64,000 bases of DNA from Chloroflexi bacterium GWB2_49_20 (GTDB lineage: Bacteria; Chloroflexota; Anaerolineae; Anaerolineales; Villigracilaceae), in contig MGMF01000022.1 of the NCBI GenBank assembly GCA_001796335.1, positions 1-64,000 of the forward strand, read 5' to 3'. The position numbers were made by a program, and so were the translations under genes. Below, in pieces: positions 54,077-63,185 of this stretch; the stretch's first letter is position 1, and every line of letters begins with the position of its first letter. Under the pieces are notes generated by a model, which saw nothing but the letters and a program-made list of their open reading frames with translations, was not told where the DNA came from and made no database searches.

Positions 54077-54766
54077 ATGGAAACCACAGTTCGAGTTGCC
54101 ATCCTGGATGATCATCAGAGTATCATCGATGGCTTTCTGTACAGGTTGATGTCTGCCAAAGATATCCAGGTGGTGGCCAGCGCTTCTTATGGGGAAGATT
54201 TGCTGCCCATGATTCGAAATAACCCGGTGGACGTGTTGCTGCTAGATCTCAGCGTCCCTACCTCCGCGGAGAACATGAACCAATACCCGATGATTTTTAC
54301 CATGAGGGGCTTGCTGAACGAATTTCCCAGGTTGAAGGTGGTCATCATCTCCAACTTCAAGGAGAGGGCTCTAGTGAAAACTGCCATTGAACATGGGGTC
54401 TGCGGCTACATATACAAGGATGATCAGGCTTCCATACAGCAGTTGGCGCGCATAGTGATGATCGTGGCCGCAGGCGGAAATTATTTCAGTGCGGGGGCTT
54501 ACTTTGATCTGTCTGAAGAACGCTCCAAAAAGAATCTCACACCCCGCCAGATGGAAGTATTGGCGGTTGCTTCAGCCTACCCGGACGATTCGACCGATGA
54601 CCTGGCGCAGCGTCTGAATATATCCGGCTCGACCCTGCGCAATATCCTCTCGAATGCCTATTCACGCTTGGGGGTGCGCACGCGCAGCGCTGCCATCGAT
54701 CGGGTGCGCCAGTTGGGGATCGTTCCGACCTTCCTACAACCACCCAAAGTAGATCAAAGCCATTAA
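54077..54766 (+). CDS. LuxR/NarL-family response regulator
   Basis: The protein has 229 residues. The receiver domain has VAILDDHQSIIDG, the phospho-acceptor Asp in VDVLLLDLSVPT, and Lys in GYIYKDD. A short insert (SAENMNQYPM) follows the acceptor. The C-terminal HTH is a LuxR type (LTPRQMEVLAVASAYPDDST, LAQRLNISGSTLRNILSNAY). It follows the histidine kinase and has a strong GGAGGAGA ribosome-binding site, so the two are a pair. Its targets are not visible; the next gene is a MATE exporter. Confidence 0.9.
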   Translation: METTVRVAILDDHQSIIDGFLYRLMSAKDIQVVASASYGEDLLPMIRNNPVDVLLLDLSVPTSAENMNQYPMIFTMRGLLNEFPRLKVVIISNFKERALVKTAIEHGVCGYIYKDDQASIQQLARIVMIVAAGGNYFSAGAYFDLSEERSKKNLTPRQMEVLAVASAYPDDSTDDLAQRLNISGSTLRNILSNAYSRLGVRTRSAAIDRVRQLGIVPTFLQPPKVDQSH

Positions 54767-55145
54767 TATGTGGACGGGAGGGTCATATGGATTGATCCTG
54801 GCCATTAATTAACTGGTAAATGGCTCATGAAGTCCCAAAAAAGCCGGGGTTGCGCATGGTCAATTTATAACTACGCAAGGCCATGAAATAACTGGCCAGG
54901 GAATTATGCGGGGATACAGTACAAATGTCTATACATATGCACAATAATGTCTATTTACACATAATGTAAGACACAAAAAAAATCTCCGAGTGATAACAAT
55001 ACAGACACCCAAGTCTATAAGATGCCTATATTGTTTTTTTAGTTATCTTGCTCCTGTTTAACTCAATTATTTCACATATCTTGTTGTTACTATTCCACAA
55101 TTTCAATTAGAATATTTCCAAGACCTATCCGAGCCCCACTATGTG
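54767..55145. promoter_or_regulatory. Intergenic region with tandem AATGTCTAT repeats
   Basis: About 380 bp lie between the response regulator and MATE genes. AATGTCTAT occurs at 54924-54932 and 54946-54954, 22 bp apart (two helical turns), in an AT-rich stretch. That spacing is typical of paired binding sites for a dimer on one DNA face. A NarL-type regulator is encoded just upstream. No gene or strong terminator is evident, and the rest is featureless. Confidence 0.4.
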
Positions 55146-56561
55146 ATGGATGACAGACCATTGAACCCTTCCTTAATCCAGCGCCTGATATACTATTTTA
55201 ACGACCGGGAGTATTTCCGCCTCCTGGTCAGATTTACTTTCCCCATCGCTCTGCAGAACCTGGTCATGTCGTCATTGAACCTGGTGGCAGGTGTAATGAT
55301 CGGGCAGTTGGGGGAAACCTCAGTTGCCGCGGTGGGCCAGGCCAGCCAGGTCTTGTTTCTATTAAACTTGGTGGTATTCGGCACGGTCAGCGGCGCAGCC
55401 ATGTTCCTGGCACAGTTGTGGGGCAAGCTGGATATCCCCAATATCCGCCGAGTACTTGGCCTGACCATCAAGTTGAGTCTGCTGGCAGCTCTTTTCTTTT
55501 GGACATTAGCAACATTTTTCCCGGATGAAGTGCTGGGGGTTTATTCGGTGGATCCGGCTGTGATCCTGCTTGGTAGCCAGTACCTGCGCATAGTCTGCTG
55601 GGGATATGCTTTCATGGCCATCACTGCCACATTCGGCGTTGCCTTGCGTTCGACCGGTAACGTGTGTCTGCCCCTGGTAGTGAGTACTTCTGCACTTCTT
55701 ATCAATATTGCCCTGGCTTATCCGCTGATCTTTGGCTGGCAATGGCTGCACCTGCCTGCGCTGGGGGTGAAGGGCGCGGCCTACGCGACCGTGATCGCAC
55801 GTGCATTGGAATGCCTGGCCATGCTGATGTTGGTTTATCGGGATCGCTCCAACCCGGTGGCCGCAACATTGACGGATCTGTTCAGTTTTGATTGGAAGTT
55901 CATGCAGGCTACCATGAAACCTGTTCTACCGGTCATCGCCAATGAGATTTTATGGTCATTTGGAGTTACCACCTATAATGCCATCTATGGGCATATCGGC
56001 ACCGATGCTGTGGCAGCCATCAATATCATAGGAAACATCGACCAGTTGGCATTTGTCCTGTTCATTGGGCTGGGAACTGCCACGGCGATCATGGTTGGAA
56101 ATGCGATCGGGCAGGGTGAACCTGAGAAGGCATTTATTTATGCCGGTCGCTCCCTGATCCTGCAGGTAACGGGTGCCATACTGATGGGTGTGCTGGTATA
56201 TTTCTTTGCAGGAAATATCTTTCAGTTTTATAAAGTAGCACCGCAAGTCATCTTGGAAGCCCGAAATATCTTAACCGTATTGGCGATAGGTATGTCGTTA
56301 CGGGCAGCAAACCATCTCATCATTATTAGCATTTTGCGTTCCGGAGGGGATAGTCGTTATTCACTCTTTCTGGATGGGTTCGTGATCTGGTTGGTGGGTG
56401 TCCCGGTCACAGCGGCGGGAGCTTTTTTATTGGGTTTGCCCATTCATCTCGTGTATGCATTGACATTAAGTGAAGAAATCACCAAGGCCATCCTGGGAAC
56501 CTGGAGATATTTTTCAAAGAAATGGATTCATGACTTGACTGGCAGGATGGCAGAGATATAA
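55146..56561 (+). CDS. MATE-family efflux transporter
   Basis: The protein has 471 residues and 12 spans. MATE features are FTFPIALQNLVMSSLNLVAG near the start, MIGQLGETSVAAVGQASQV, and in the second half GTDAVAAINIIGNIDQLAFV and IGLGTATAIMVGNAIGQGEP. It is probably a Na+- or H+-coupled drug or metabolite exporter. The start is ATG 55146 or GTG 55143; neither has a good ribosome-binding site. The LuxR-type regulator upstream makes regulation plausible but is unproved. Confidence 0.92.
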   Translation: MDDRPLNPSLIQRLIYYFNDREYFRLLVRFTFPIALQNLVMSSLNLVAGVMIGQLGETSVAAVGQASQVLFLLNLVVFGTVSGAAMFLAQLWGKLDIPNIRRVLGLTIKLSLLAALFFWTLATFFPDEVLGVYSVDPAVILLGSQYLRIVCWGYAFMAITATFGVALRSTGNVCLPLVVSTSALLINIALAYPLIFGWQWLHLPALGVKGAAYATVIARALECLAMLMLVYRDRSNPVAATLTDLFSFDWKFMQATMKPVLPVIANEILWSFGVTTYNAIYGHIGTDAVAAINIIGNIDQLAFVLFIGLGTATAIMVGNAIGQGEPEKAFIYAGRSLILQVTGAILMGVLVYFFAGNIFQFYKVAPQVILEARNILTVLAIGMSLRAANHLIIISILRSGGDSRYSLFLDGFVIWLVGVPVTAAGAFLLGLPIHLVYALTLSEEITKAILGTWRYFSKKWIHDLTGRMAEI

Positions 56562-56740
56562 CCCAGGAGAAAGAGCTGCAAACCTGGTTTTAATCAACAA
56601 AACTCCGCATTCAACCCCATCCAAACCCGGGTTTATCCAGCCACAATACAGGCATGATAAAATCAGGAATGTCCCAGCCAAAGATTGTTTGTTGATGGAA
56701 ATAGATTTTGGGGATCACCAGGAACCAACCAAGGAGAAAC

Positions 56741-57847
56741 ATGAAAGCCAATCGCATTGAAAAGCCCCAACTTGCTCTTCAAAACTCGGAGCTGGATGCC
56801 CTGGTGCTCAACCCAGGTCCCAGCTTAGTGTACACCACCGGGATGCACTTTCACCTGATGGAACGACCTGTGGTGGTGATATTTACAAAAAACCAGCCAC
56901 CGGTCATTGTCCTGCCCGAGCTCGAAGAGCAGAAGCTGGTGGATCTACCCTATAAGATCCAGGGATTTCCATACGGCGAGAAACCGGATGAGTGGCAAAA
57001 AGCCTTCGATGATGCGATCCGTTATCTGGACTTGAAAGATAAGAACATTGGCATGGAACCGCGTAGCCTGCGCCTTTTGGAATATGGATTTCTGCAGGCG
57101 GCTACTCCCGGGGCAAAATTTATGGACGCAGGGGAGACGATCAGTTCCATGCGTCTGGTCAAGGATGCCGAAGAGGTGGATGCCATGCGTCGCGCTGTGG
57201 GGGTGGCTCAAAAGGCTTTGCAGAATACCTTGCCCCTGATCAAAATAGGAATGACGGAGAAGGAAGTTGCTGGCGAATTAACCCTGCAGCTACTCCGCCA
57301 TGGTTCCGAGCCGGAGATGGGTTTCTCACCGATCGTTTCGGGGGGGCTGAATGGTGCCAATCCGCACGCCACCCCGGGTACACGCGAGCTCCAGGTGGGG
57401 GATCTGCTGGTGATCGACTGGGGGGCGATGGTGGATGGCTATATCTCCGATCTAACCCGCACCTTCTCCATCGGTGCTGTGGAACCCGAGTACCGTAAGA
57501 TCCACCAGATCGTGCAGGAGGCCAATTCGGCTGGAAGGGCAGCTGGCAAACCGGGTGATCCGTGTGCTCATGTGGATAAAGCCGCTCGAAATGTGATCGA
57601 GAAAGCTGGCTATGGAGTTTATTTCACGCATCGTACCGGGCATGGCATTGGCATGGAAGGGCACGAAGAACCCTATATGCGTGGCGATAATATGCAGATC
57701 CTGCAGCCTGGCATGGCTTACACGGTTGAACCCGGTATCTACCTGCCCGGGCGTAATGGAGTCCGCATTGAAGATGATATGGTTATCACAGGCGCGGGTT
57801 GCGAAAGCCTGAGCGATATGCCGCGTGAGTTGACGGTGATCGGGTAG
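56741..57847 (+). CDS. M24-family Xaa-Pro aminopeptidase
   Basis: The protein has 368 residues. An N-terminal creatinase-like domain (NSELDALVLNPGPSLVYTTG) precedes the pita-bread peptidase domain. The metal ligands are in LLVIDWGAMVDGYISDLTRT (Asp, Asp), GHGIGMEGHEEPY (His), AYTVEPGIYLPGRNGVRIED (Glu, Glu). It removes N-terminal residues before proline. It uses ATG 56741 after AAGGAG; a TTG at 56708 has none. It is cytosolic, with no signal peptide. Confidence 0.93.
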   Translation: MKANRIEKPQLALQNSELDALVLNPGPSLVYTTGMHFHLMERPVVVIFTKNQPPVIVLPELEEQKLVDLPYKIQGFPYGEKPDEWQKAFDDAIRYLDLKDKNIGMEPRSLRLLEYGFLQAATPGAKFMDAGETISSMRLVKDAEEVDAMRRAVGVAQKALQNTLPLIKIGMTEKEVAGELTLQLLRHGSEPEMGFSPIVSGGLNGANPHATPGTRELQVGDLLVIDWGAMVDGYISDLTRTFSIGAVEPEYRKIHQIVQEANSAGRAAGKPGDPCAHVDKAARNVIEKAGYGVYFTHRTGHGIGMEGHEEPYMRGDNMQILQPGMAYTVEPGIYLPGRNGVRIEDDMVITGAGCESLSDMPRELTVIG

Positions 57848-57975
57848 ATTGAGATTAACCCAGATTAATAATCGTGTCGATTTTGGCACAGTGTGATTAA
57901 TATTTTTTATTAGCTCGTTCAATCTATTGACGTTTTTTATAGCATGCGTACAAATCTTAATTTTGGAGTTATTGG

Positions 57976-58859
57976 TTGAAAGATACTTTCTCCATTTTTC
58001 TTATTCCCATCCTTTTGCTGGGCGACTGTGCTCCAGCGCCGAAAATCGGACCAACCTTGCTGCCTGCAGAAACCCGACCACAGGTTGAGTCGAGTCCGAC
58101 CACCCTGGTTATACCACCCATGAGTTTGAACGTGGAACCCACCTTGCTTCCAACCCCTTTGGAACAAGGCCTCGTGCTGGTCAGTGTGGAATTGATGAAG
58201 CCACTTGATTTGGATCCCTTGAGGTTTGAAACCGTGGAGGGAAACTCCTGGAACCATGCCACCCTGCCACGGGGAACGCCTTTTTCAGAAACATCGTTTT
58301 ATTTTGAAGATGGTCACTATTCCATGCAGGTGGAATTGGGTTCAGATAGGTTGATCCCAGGGAGAATTACAACAACGATGGAGCCGAGGCCTGGGTGACA
58401 TTGGAAAAGAATGACCAGGAAATATTCAGGATAGACACTGGCAAAGGCAGCCCGATCAATACCTTGCAGGGTTTATGGGTGTATGACGGTCATTGGGTGT
58501 TGGAAACAGTCTATATTTTTGAAGAGGTTGACAACAATATGGCCACCACCTCTGCAGTTGGGCAACTGGTGCAAGATGGCGAAGAATTAAACGGAAAGAA
58601 TGGTTATGGGACATCCTTTGGTTTCCAGACCATTGACGGAATTCCTTTTTATTTCTTTGAACGGGCTGGAAAAATGGATGCCTGGTACGATGGTCAGGAG
58701 ATCCCCCTGGGTTTCGATAACATCCCACATTACGGCTGTTGCAGTTCGGGCGCGCTAAACCCACAAAAATACCAGGACCGGGTGGCGTTCTTCGGGCACA
58801 AGAATGAGACCTGGTATTTTGTTCAAATTGGCATGGCCGGAAGTACGTTTAATCCGTAA
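57976..58859 (+). pseudogene. Lipoprotein gene interrupted by a frameshift
   Basis: The first half (57976-58398) has a lipoprotein signal (FSIFLIPILLLGDC) and ends abruptly with RITTTMEPRPG. The second half (58395-58859) starts out of frame with MTLEKNDQEIF, but one frame back it reads ENYNNDGAEAWVTLEKNDQ and ends MAGSTFNP. Inserting one C in the CCC run near 58357 restores a single protein of about 294 residues. The second half contains GLWVYDGHWVLETVYIFEE. The function is unknown. It is either a pseudogene or a sequence error. Confidence 0.7.
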
Positions 58860-58893
58860 AATTTGGAAGGGAGAGAATTCAAGAAAGATAACC

Positions 58894-59463
58894 ATGATCC
58901 CATATTGCCAGTATGTAAAAAACCACCCAGAAGATGAATATAACCGGATCTATCATGACACCGAGTACGGTTTTCCGTTGGAGGAAGATGCCCTGTTATT
59001 TGAACGCCTGATTCTGGAGATCAACCAGGCCGGGTTGTCCTGGATCACCATCCTGAAAAAGAAAGATAACTTTCGCCGGGCATACCATGCCTTTGATATC
59101 GACAGGGTGGCTGGATATGACCAACTTGAGCGTGAGCGCTTGCTGGCAGATGCGGGCATCATTCGTAACCGCCTCAAGATCAACGCAGCCATTGAAAACG
59201 CGAAACAGATCCAGTCCTTGCGGATGGAGTACGGCTCTTTCAAAGGTTGGTTGGATGCACATACCTTTCTTTCCAAATTGGATTGGGTCAACCTTTTCAA
59301 ACAGATCTTTACATTTACCGGTGGGGAGATCGTGGGTGAATTCCTGATGAGCACGGGCTATTTGCCAGGTGCGCATGACCCGGATTGCCCGGTTTTTCAG
59401 CAAACCGCTGCCCTAAAACCAGCCTGGATTAGGTCAAAGCACGACCAGCGGGTACATATCTAA
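58894..59463 (+). CDS. tag: DNA-3-methyladenine glycosylase I
   Basis: The protein has 189 residues. It has the Tag layout: an N-terminal YHDTEYGFPLEEDALLFERL, the catalytic-pocket LILEINQAGLSWITILKKKD (Glu in the LE of LILE), and C-terminal zinc-site-like PDCPVF. It excises 3-methyladenine from alkylated DNA. The chosen ATG 58894 fits the family start; a start 30 codons upstream lies within the preceding gene. Only a weak AAGAAAGA precedes it. It is probably a single gene. Confidence 0.85.
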   Translation: MIPYCQYVKNHPEDEYNRIYHDTEYGFPLEEDALLFERLILEINQAGLSWITILKKKDNFRRAYHAFDIDRVAGYDQLERERLLADAGIIRNRLKINAAIENAKQIQSLRMEYGSFKGWLDAHTFLSKLDWVNLFKQIFTFTGGEIVGEFLMSTGYLPGAHDPDCPVFQQTAALKPAWIRSKHDQRVHI

Positions 59464-59588
59464 CCCAACCCTTTTTATTGAAGGTATAATTTATTGGTTA
59501 GCGTGTGCCTATTTAAACCATAACTGTCATTTGCGAGTAAGTTGTTCACAGTAAATTCAGAGATTTCTCACAGGAGCAGCGAAAGATC

Positions 59589-60371
59589 ATGGCCCAGATC
59601 ATATCCACTGCTGAACCGTTTTTTCTGCCCGGCGAGGGGAAACGCGCCCGTACGGGCTGCCTGCTCATCCATGGCTTTACCGGTACACCCAAGGAGATGC
59701 GCTGGATGGGGGAGTATCTTGCCGGGCAAGGCTTCAGTGCACTGGGGGTGCGCCTGAGTGGACATGCCACCCAGCCGGACGATATGATAAGGTCACGCTA
59801 TCCGGATTGGACGGCCTCGGTGGAAGATGGCTACAACCTGTTGGGCGGAGTCACGGATCGCATTTTCCTGGTGGGGTTATCCATGGGTGGAATACTGGCG
59901 CTGCTGATGGCGACACGTCTGAAGGTGGCGGGGGTGTTTGCCATGTCCACGCCCTGCCGCCTGCCGGAGGATCCGCGCCTGCGGTTTGTAAAACAAATCA
60001 GCAGGGTGAAAAAATTCTTCCCCAAGAGTGATGGTGCCCCGGATGCCGGCTGGTTTGATAAACAGGCGTTTGCAGAGCATAAATCCTATCCCATGAATCC
60101 AGTTCGTTCGATCGTCGAGTTGAATATGCTGATGGCTGAAATGCGCAACGCTTTACCAAATGTGGATGTCCCGGTGTTTTTGGTGCATTCAAGGAATGAT
60201 AATTATGTCATCAAAGACAGTATGCAATGGATCCATGACCATCTGGGGACACATGACAAGCAAATGCTATGGGTGGAAGGCAGCGGGCATGTCATCCCGC
60301 GTGAACCAGCCCGTGAGCAGGTATTTAAAGTTGCAATAGATTTCATTTTAAAGGTTACAGAAAATACATGA
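59589..60371 (+). CDS. Alpha/beta hydrolase (carboxylesterase-like)
   Basis: The protein has 260 residues. Its alpha/beta hydrolase features are LLIHGFTGTPKEMRWMGEYL (oxyanion), the nucleophile elbow GLSMGG, Asp in VHSRNDNYVI, and His in GSGHVIPREP. It resembles Est30/monoacylglycerol-lipase-type esterases. It acts on small esters; the substrate is unknown. A CAGGAG ribosome-binding site precedes the ATG. Its stop overlaps the MFS start by four bases (ATGA), so the two genes form an operon with the MBL and following genes. Confidence 0.9.
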   Translation: MAQIISTAEPFFLPGEGKRARTGCLLIHGFTGTPKEMRWMGEYLAGQGFSALGVRLSGHATQPDDMIRSRYPDWTASVEDGYNLLGGVTDRIFLVGLSMGGILALLMATRLKVAGVFAMSTPCRLPEDPRLRFVKQISRVKKFFPKSDGAPDAGWFDKQAFAEHKSYPMNPVRSIVELNMLMAEMRNALPNVDVPVFLVHSRNDNYVIKDSMQWIHDHLGTHDKQMLWVEGSGHVIPREPAREQVFKVAIDFILKVTENT

Positions 60372-61525
60372 ATCCTGGCCTCATCCTGATAGCCATCTCT
60401 CTGTTTACCTGGGGTATCGGCGAGGGGATGTTCTGGTACTTCCAACCCATCTATCTGCACCAATTAGGTGCCAGCACCATGACAATTGCGGGTGTTTTCA
60501 GTGCCTTTGGGGTGGCCATGATGGTGGTTCATATCCCGGCGGGCTATTTATCCGATAAAATAGGGCGGCGCCCCCTACTGTGGGCAGCCTGGTTCTTTGG
60601 ATTGGTGGCTGCCTGGTGCATGGCCCTGGCTGGAAATCTGCAGGTTTTTATTGTGGGCATGGTCATGTATGGACTGACCGCCTTTGTCTCTTCTCCGTTA
60701 TATTCATACTTAACTGCCGCACGCGGTGACCTTACTCCGGCGCGTGTCATGACCCTCAGCTCGGCCGCGTTTAACCTGGGAGCCATCATCGGCCCGGTCA
60801 CGGGAGGTTGGATTGCCAGTCATTATGGGCTGCGCACAATCTATTATGTGATCGCATGTATATTTGTTGTTTCATTTGCCATCCTGCTTTTCCTTAAACC
60901 ACAGCCGCGTGATGGACATGATCCATCCCAACCCCCAACCCGATTATTGGCAAATAAGAAATATCTTATAATTTTGAGCCTGGCATTTACATCCGTTTTT
61001 GTCATGTATCTTCCCCAGCCATTGACCCCCAGTTTTTTGGAGGTGGAACGCGGATTATCCTTAAGCCAGGTGGGTCTGATCGGTTCTGTCGGTAGTATTG
61101 GATCGGTGGTCATGAATTTATTGTTGGGACAGATCAACTCCCGCCTGGGTTTTTTGCTGGCACAGATTTTCGTAGGGTTGTTCGCCCTTCTGCTCTGGCG
61201 TGGCAACAGCATGTACTGGTATGCCATGGGTTATTTCCTGTTGGGGGGATATCGCGCTGCACGCATGATGATCTTTGCCCAGGTGCGACCTCTGATCCAC
61301 CAGGCCCAGATGGGGTTGGCGTATGGGCTTACCGATACGGTCAATTCCCTGGCAGTCATAATGGCGCCCTTATTGGCTGGCTGGTTATATACGCGCAATC
61401 CGGTTAGCGTGTATATGGTTGCCATCGGGTTGGTCAGCTTCTCAATCGTGATCGGTTTGCGGTTTGCTCCCAGGACTGAATTCGATCCCCAGGGGCTGAT
61501 CGTACACCAAACTTCGGACACATAA
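60368..61525 (+). CDS. MFS transporter
   Basis: The protein has 385 residues and about 12 spans. Motif A is GYLSDKIGRRPLLWAAWFFG. Other helices include LSSAAFNLGAIIGPVTGGWI (motif C-like). It resembles multidrug or sugar-efflux MFS proteins; the substrate is unknown. It starts 4 bp inside the esterase stop and is followed 3 bp later by an MBL-fold gene, so all three are translationally coupled or nearly so. Confidence 0.88.
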   Translation: MNPGLILIAISLFTWGIGEGMFWYFQPIYLHQLGASTMTIAGVFSAFGVAMMVVHIPAGYLSDKIGRRPLLWAAWFFGLVAAWCMALAGNLQVFIVGMVMYGLTAFVSSPLYSYLTAARGDLTPARVMTLSSAAFNLGAIIGPVTGGWIASHYGLRTIYYVIACIFVVSFAILLFLKPQPRDGHDPSQPPTRLLANKKYLIILSLAFTSVFVMYLPQPLTPSFLEVERGLSLSQVGLIGSVGSIGSVVMNLLLGQINSRLGFLLAQIFVGLFALLLWRGNSMYWYAMGYFLLGGYRAARMMIFAQVRPLIHQAQMGLAYGLTDTVNSLAVIMAPLLAGWLYTRNPVSVYMVAIGLVSFSIVIGLRFAPRTEFDPQGLIVHQTSDT

Positions 61526-61528
61526 AAT

Positions 61529-62167
61529 ATGCTGGAAATTGTTGAATTCACTCTTGGACCCGTTCAAACCAACGCCTACCTGGTGGCAGATCCCGAAACC
61601 CATGAAGCAGCCGTGATCGACCCGGGTTGGGATGGACAGGTCATCCTGGATGCAGCCAGGAAAAACGGCTGGCGGATCGGTCAGCTGTGGTACACACACG
61701 CCCACTTTGATCACATTGGCGGTGCAGCTGCCATCGCGGATGCCCTCAACCCACTTCCCCTGGTGGGGCTTCATCCGGCAGACCACACATTATGGAAAGC
61801 GGGAGGCGGGGGTAGCCTGTTTGGTTTCAGAATCAATCCGGGTCCTGAACCGGGTATTGACTTGAGTCATGGTCAAGTGTTGACGCTTGGGACTGTCCGA
61901 TTTGAAGTGCGCGCTACGCCGGGGCATACACCTGGTCACTGTATCTTCTACTGCGCCGCAGAAAATGTGCTCTTTTGCGGAGACTTGATCTTTCAGGGAA
62001 GTGTTGGACGCACTGATCTGCCGGGTGGAGATTTTAAAACTCTGGTCAGGAGCATTCAAACCCAGATATTCACCCTGCCGGATGAAACCAGGCTTTTATC
62101 CGGACATGGACCTGAAACAAGTGTCGGTCTTGAAAAAGCATACAACCCATTCTTGGAACAGAACTGA
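61529..62167 (+). CDS. Metallo-beta-lactamase-fold hydrolase
   Basis: The protein has 212 residues. The zinc motif HAHFDHIGG and the downstream TPGHTPGHCIFY and LFCGDLIFQGSVGRTDLPGG with final LLSGHGPETSV are those of the glyoxalase II-like/YcbL group. It probably hydrolyses thioesters such as acylglutathione or a similar thiol adduct. It is the third gene of the tight esterase-MFS-MBL unit. The start at 61529 has no obvious ribosome-binding site but lies 3 bp from the stop of the MFS gene. Confidence 0.9.
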   Translation: MLEIVEFTLGPVQTNAYLVADPETHEAAVIDPGWDGQVILDAARKNGWRIGQLWYTHAHFDHIGGAAAIADALNPLPLVGLHPADHTLWKAGGGGSLFGFRINPGPEPGIDLSHGQVLTLGTVRFEVRATPGHTPGHCIFYCAAENVLFCGDLIFQGSVGRTDLPGGDFKTLVRSIQTQIFTLPDETRLLSGHGPETSVGLEKAYNPFLEQN

Positions 62168-62183
62168 TCTCGGGAGGTAAAGC

Positions 62184-63077
62184 GTGAAGCGTGCAGTCAG
62201 CATCAGCCTGGGGAGTTCGCAGCGGGATAAAAGTGTCATGATCCGGTTCAAGGATGAGGACATCCTGGTTGAACGGATTGGCACGGATGGAGATATTGAC
62301 AGGGCTCACAAGATGTACCTAGACTTGGATGGCAAGGTGGAAGCCTTTGGAGTGGGAGGCGTGGATCTGTATCTTCGACTGGACGGGCGTGAGTACCCCT
62401 TGAGAGCCGCTTTGAAGTTGGTCGAAGGGGTCAAATCCACACCCCTGGTGGATGGACGCGGGCTCAAACACACCCTGGAAAGACGCGTGTTTGAGCTGGC
62501 AAAAAAAGATCTGGGTGATATCCCCCATTTTAAACAGGCCTTTGTACCGGTAGCCATCGACCGCACTGGTTTGGCGCAGGCAGTGGCCGAGGTTTCAGAT
62601 CGGATCGTCTTGGGCGACCTGATGGTGGCACTGAGAGTGCCCCTGCCTATTTATGGCATTCCAGCTTTCAAGCGTGTAGCGCGCATTATGCTGCCAATGG
62701 TAAGCTGGTTCCCAATGAGTATGATCTTTTATGGCAGTGATGGTGCCGAGCAGAAACCCAAATATACAAAGTATTTTGAAGGGTCAGACCTGTTGGCGGG
62801 TGATTTTCTCTTTATGCGCAAATACATGCCAATTGATATTTCCGGCAAGACCATCATCACCAACACCACCACGGATGATAATATCGAGTTGCTGCGTCAG
62901 CGCGGGGCAAAGTTGATCATCACCACCACACCGCGTTATGAGGGGCGTTCCTTCGGTACCAATATGCTGGAAGCCGCCCTGACAGCCTATGCTGGCAAGG
63001 GCAGACCCCTGTCCGATGCCGAATTGAATGCACTGATCGATGAATTGGAGCTGAAACCGACAGTGATCAGAATGTAA
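62184..63077 (+). CDS. Conserved protein annotated as quinate 5-dehydrogenase-like
   Basis: The protein has 297 residues and no signal peptide. Blocks: VSISLGSSQRDKSVMIRFKD, VEAFGVGGVDLYLRLDGREY, and a Rossmann-like ISGKTIITNTTTDDNIELLR followed by GAKLIITTTPRYEGRSFGTN. Homologues in Chloroflexota are often labelled quinate 5-dehydrogenase, but the glycine-rich NAD motif is not clear, so I treat that name as doubtful. It starts at GTG after GGGAGG, 16 bp after the MBL gene, and is the last gene before a strong terminator. Confidence 0.65.
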   Translation: MKRAVSISLGSSQRDKSVMIRFKDEDILVERIGTDGDIDRAHKMYLDLDGKVEAFGVGGVDLYLRLDGREYPLRAALKLVEGVKSTPLVDGRGLKHTLERRVFELAKKDLGDIPHFKQAFVPVAIDRTGLAQAVAEVSDRIVLGDLMVALRVPLPIYGIPAFKRVARIMLPMVSWFPMSMIFYGSDGAEQKPKYTKYFEGSDLLAGDFLFMRKYMPIDISGKTIITNTTTDDNIELLRQRGAKLIITTTPRYEGRSFGTNMLEAALTAYAGKGRPLSDAELNALIDELELKPTVIRM

Positions 63078-63099
63078 TTTTTTTGAATTAGCGGATTAT

Positions 63100-63138
63100 A
63101 AAACGAGGAGGCTGCCAGCATTGGAGCCTCCTCGTTTT
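63100..63138. terminator. Strong bidirectional terminator
   Basis: AAAACGAGGAGGCT (63100-63113) pairs perfectly with AGCCTCCTCGTTTT (63125-63138). A T-rich stretch follows. It separates the plus-strand gene from the convergent RNase Y gene. Confidence 0.93.
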
Positions 63139-63185
63139 ATTTTTCTATAGAATGGATCAGTTAGCCACCCATTGAGATGGTTATA

